DNA of 64,000 nt. It comes from Volvox africanus (taxonomy: Eukaryota > Chlorophyta > Chlorophyceae > Chlamydomonadales > Volvocaceae). The DNA is taken from positions 1 through 64,000 of the forward strand of contig BSDZ01000087.1 of NCBI GenBank assembly GCA_030268105.1. Direction: 5' to 3'. The position numbers and the translations under genes are program-made. The notes under the pieces were generated by a model that worked only from the letters and a program-made list of their open reading frames with translations, had not been told where the DNA came from and ran no database searches. Each line of letters opens with the position of its first letter. Position 1 is the stretch's first letter. Shown piece by piece: positions 62,146-64,000 of the stretch.

Positions 62146-64000
62146 GGCTGACCTGCCTGCACCATGTCCGTGAACATTTGTAAGGAATTTTCCTAACTTG
62201 CGCCAAATAGATCGGCAGCGCTTCGTCTTGTTTCATTTTCAACGCATATATCTCTGCAATAAGTTGTGAATTTCATGCATCACTATTGGCGGCAAAAAAA
62301 GCTCCGATCCTGTCCCAGCCTCCTTTTGCATTCACCGCAGCCAGGTGATAGTCCTGAACGTTTTCGAGCATTATGGTCTTGACTTTGTGTAAAAGCCAGC
62401 AAAGCCCCTCAATGGGCCGTATTACTTGCTCTGTCATTCATTCGTATATGAGTGTTGCTCTTACTCGTGCGCTCGGGAATCATTCGTTCGTATATGAGTG
62501 CTCTTCACATTCCAACACCAATAGTCAAAAATTTGTATTACAAAAAGTGGAAATGATAAAAAATAAATTAGAATATGATACAAAAATGCAATGAAACAAA
62601 CAAGAGTGGCAAAATGTTCAAAGGCTTATTCAGCCGGCAGCATTATGATTTATGTACTGACGAAAATTTAAACATTCATCTAAAGAGCAATAATCATCGG
62701 CCAGATTGAAATCGTGTTATCACAAAAGAGTGCCCACATTTAAAACAAGCAACTCAAAGACATTGCAATGAGTAAAACACACAAAAGAGTCAATATGCTA
62801 AACAACAACTTCAAAACTTTGAAAAGCAGGGTAAATGATGAGAAGCAGTTTCACCATTACGATTTCTGTTTAGACGTTTAGACTTAAATTGTCATGTGAA
62901 GAAATAGTCAATGGCCATATGAAACTCCTTTAAATTGAGAATAAGCAACTGAAATGCAATGCAATAAGAGAAATACACAAAAGAGAAGAACTTTAAAACG
63001 ATGAAAAACTAAAAGGGTTATTGATAAAGCAATTGCACAAGCAGTTTTACATTTCACAGCTGGCTCACAGCAAGCCGGGGTGACAATGGGCGTTACCACA
63101 CTTAGCAGACGTGGATGCCTTACTCGACTTCACGTTGATCCCCTTCAATCCATCCTTAATCAATTCCTTCAAGCTTCCTACTTCGACCCTTCCATATCTC
63201 CTGTTCCATTCCTCCTTCGTTTGTTGTGTGTGCCCTGTTTGAGTCACACCCACAAACCCTCTTCTCATGTAATCTTGCAAGGCAATTTCGCATCCCTGCT
63301 TGCACATGCCGTCCTCTCAGTGCTCTGATGGCTTGCATGGTTCATGCCTGTTTCTGGGCACCATAATTGTCCTGTTTGTGCCGGGCGAATGCAGTACTCG
63401 GGTCTTGGGGTCAATGCCTGATACCACCCCCTGCCGGACTGCTTTCTGTGAACCGCCTTGCCTAGCTTGTCCAACATTTTGATGCTATAATGATTTTGCT
63501 TCATCCACTGGCCTGGCGTGAGCCATGCCGACAAATCCGCACTCTTGCTTGATGGCGGATACCACTTCGCATTCCAACTTGTACAAATATCCCTTCCGGC
63601 ACCCCGACAGCACCACTCTGTCACATATGCACACGTACACCAATTGGTCCCCAAAACTAATTTTTCCTCCATTTTCGCCCAATGATGCAACGGATATCAC
63701 CTTTACGTAGCTGCTCGGTACCATGTACACATTGTTAATTGTGACTGTGGCGTTCGGACGGCAAGACGGTGCCAATTTTAACGTGCCAATGGCTGTGGGT
63801 CGCATGACTCCTCCGTTCATGCTCATAATGTCAAACTTATCTCTCTCGTTGATTTTGACCACGTCTGTTAGATCCCGTTCATCATAAGTGATGTGGTGAG
63901 CTGCTCCTGAGTCCATGCACCATCCTTGCACCTTGCTGTGCTGTGACCCCACAAATGCATAGTTATCTGGGTGATCCATCCTGCGGCCTCCTGCATCACC
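62146..64000. repeat. Array unit 24 (cut by window end)
   Basis: The first 1855 bp of a clean unit. Diagnostic sites: TGTATTACA, CAAAGACATT, GAGAATAAGC, ACCACAC, GGCAATTTCG. Substitutions at 63707, 63724 and 63728 are shared with unit 23. The window ends inside the protease segment. Confidence 0.98.
63485..64000 (-). pseudogene. Copia protease segment, unit 24 copy (5' part beyond window)
   Basis: Open from the window end down to the shared TAG at 63485-63487. It contains GWCMDSGAAHH and the VYMVPSS variant shared with unit 23. The linker part lies outside the window. Confidence 0.85.

Larger units (their letters stand above)
1..64000. repeat. Tandem macrosatellite array, unit about 2.70 kb
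   Basis: The same sequence recurs head to tail across the whole window. The anchor GGCTGACCTGCCTGCACC recurs, with rare single-base changes, at 1, 2706, 5398, 8097, 10805, 13510, 16214, 18920, 21620, 24314, 27014, 29718, 32412, 35112, 37813, 40517, 43217, 45919, 48624, 51329, 54033, 56737, 59441 and 62146. Clean units are 2704 or 2705 bp; the one-base difference comes from ACCACAC versus ACCCACAC about 0.94 kb into the unit. No unique sequence interrupts the array and neither end lies in the window. The unit phase used here is arbitrary. Each unit consists of a rearranged Ty1/copia fragment on the minus strand plus an AT-rich spacer. Confidence 0.98.

Noticed and set aside
1..64000. CRISPR array or phage tail-fibre-like repeat
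   Set aside because: The repeat is 2.7 kb with no short repeat/spacer alternation, no cas genes and no prokaryotic gene organisation.
1..64000. An active, autonomous copia element
   Set aside because: No unit contains an integrase core, reverse transcriptase (YVDD-type motif) or RNase H, no paired LTRs are seen, and the frame is closed by TAG in the copies.

Overview
The whole window is one head-to-tail tandem array, a macrosatellite, with a unit of about 2.70 kb. I count 23 complete units and a 24th cut off by the window end. The array starts before base 1 and runs past base 64000, so no edge is seen. I find no ordinary host gene, tRNA, rRNA, CRISPR array or bacterial operon. Ty1/copia-type coding remnants, a large tandem array and no prokaryotic gene organisation point to a eukaryotic nuclear genome in a repeat-rich region such as heterochromatin, a pericentromere or a subtelomere. 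The sequence does not let me name the species.

Each unit carries the same decayed, minus-strand Ty1/copia retrotransposon fragment. Read 5' to 3' on the minus strand, it contains these parts in order. (1) A short module (C) sits at the edge of an AT-rich spacer. (2) A gag capsid-like stretch follows (LKMKQDEALPIY and neighbours). (3) A 90-bp insertion (module B) is flanked by a 7-bp direct repeat. (4) More gag-like sequence is interrupted by a related module A. (5) A Gag linker leads into a copia aspartic protease with an intact WCMDSGAAHH active site. (6) The integrase-side start of the polyprotein is stopped by TAG at the expected Trp of an LWH motif. (7) A second, different pre-integrase-like remnant (EEWNRRYG) follows. 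(8) A non-coding AT-rich spacer of about 0.55 kb leads to the next unit. The integrase core, reverse transcriptase and RNase H are absent from every unit, so nothing here can transpose by itself.

The array has two textures. From about 43 kb to the end the units are 2704 or 2705 bp and differ by only a few substitutions. From 1 to about 35 kb, with the worst stretches near 1-5 kb, 22.4-24.7 kb and 26.3-30.6 kb, the units carry many one-base insertions and deletions, often in homopolymers. This looks more like uncorrected long-read error than biological decay. Frame breaks there should not be read as real without polishing.

Units fall into a few variant types whose diagnostic positions are reshuffled between units, as expected from unequal crossing-over and gene conversion. 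Internal features (gag pieces, modules A/B/C, spacer, pre-integrase remnants) are annotated in detail once, on clean copies at 44.1-46.9 kb. The other copies are listed by unit and by their protease segment.
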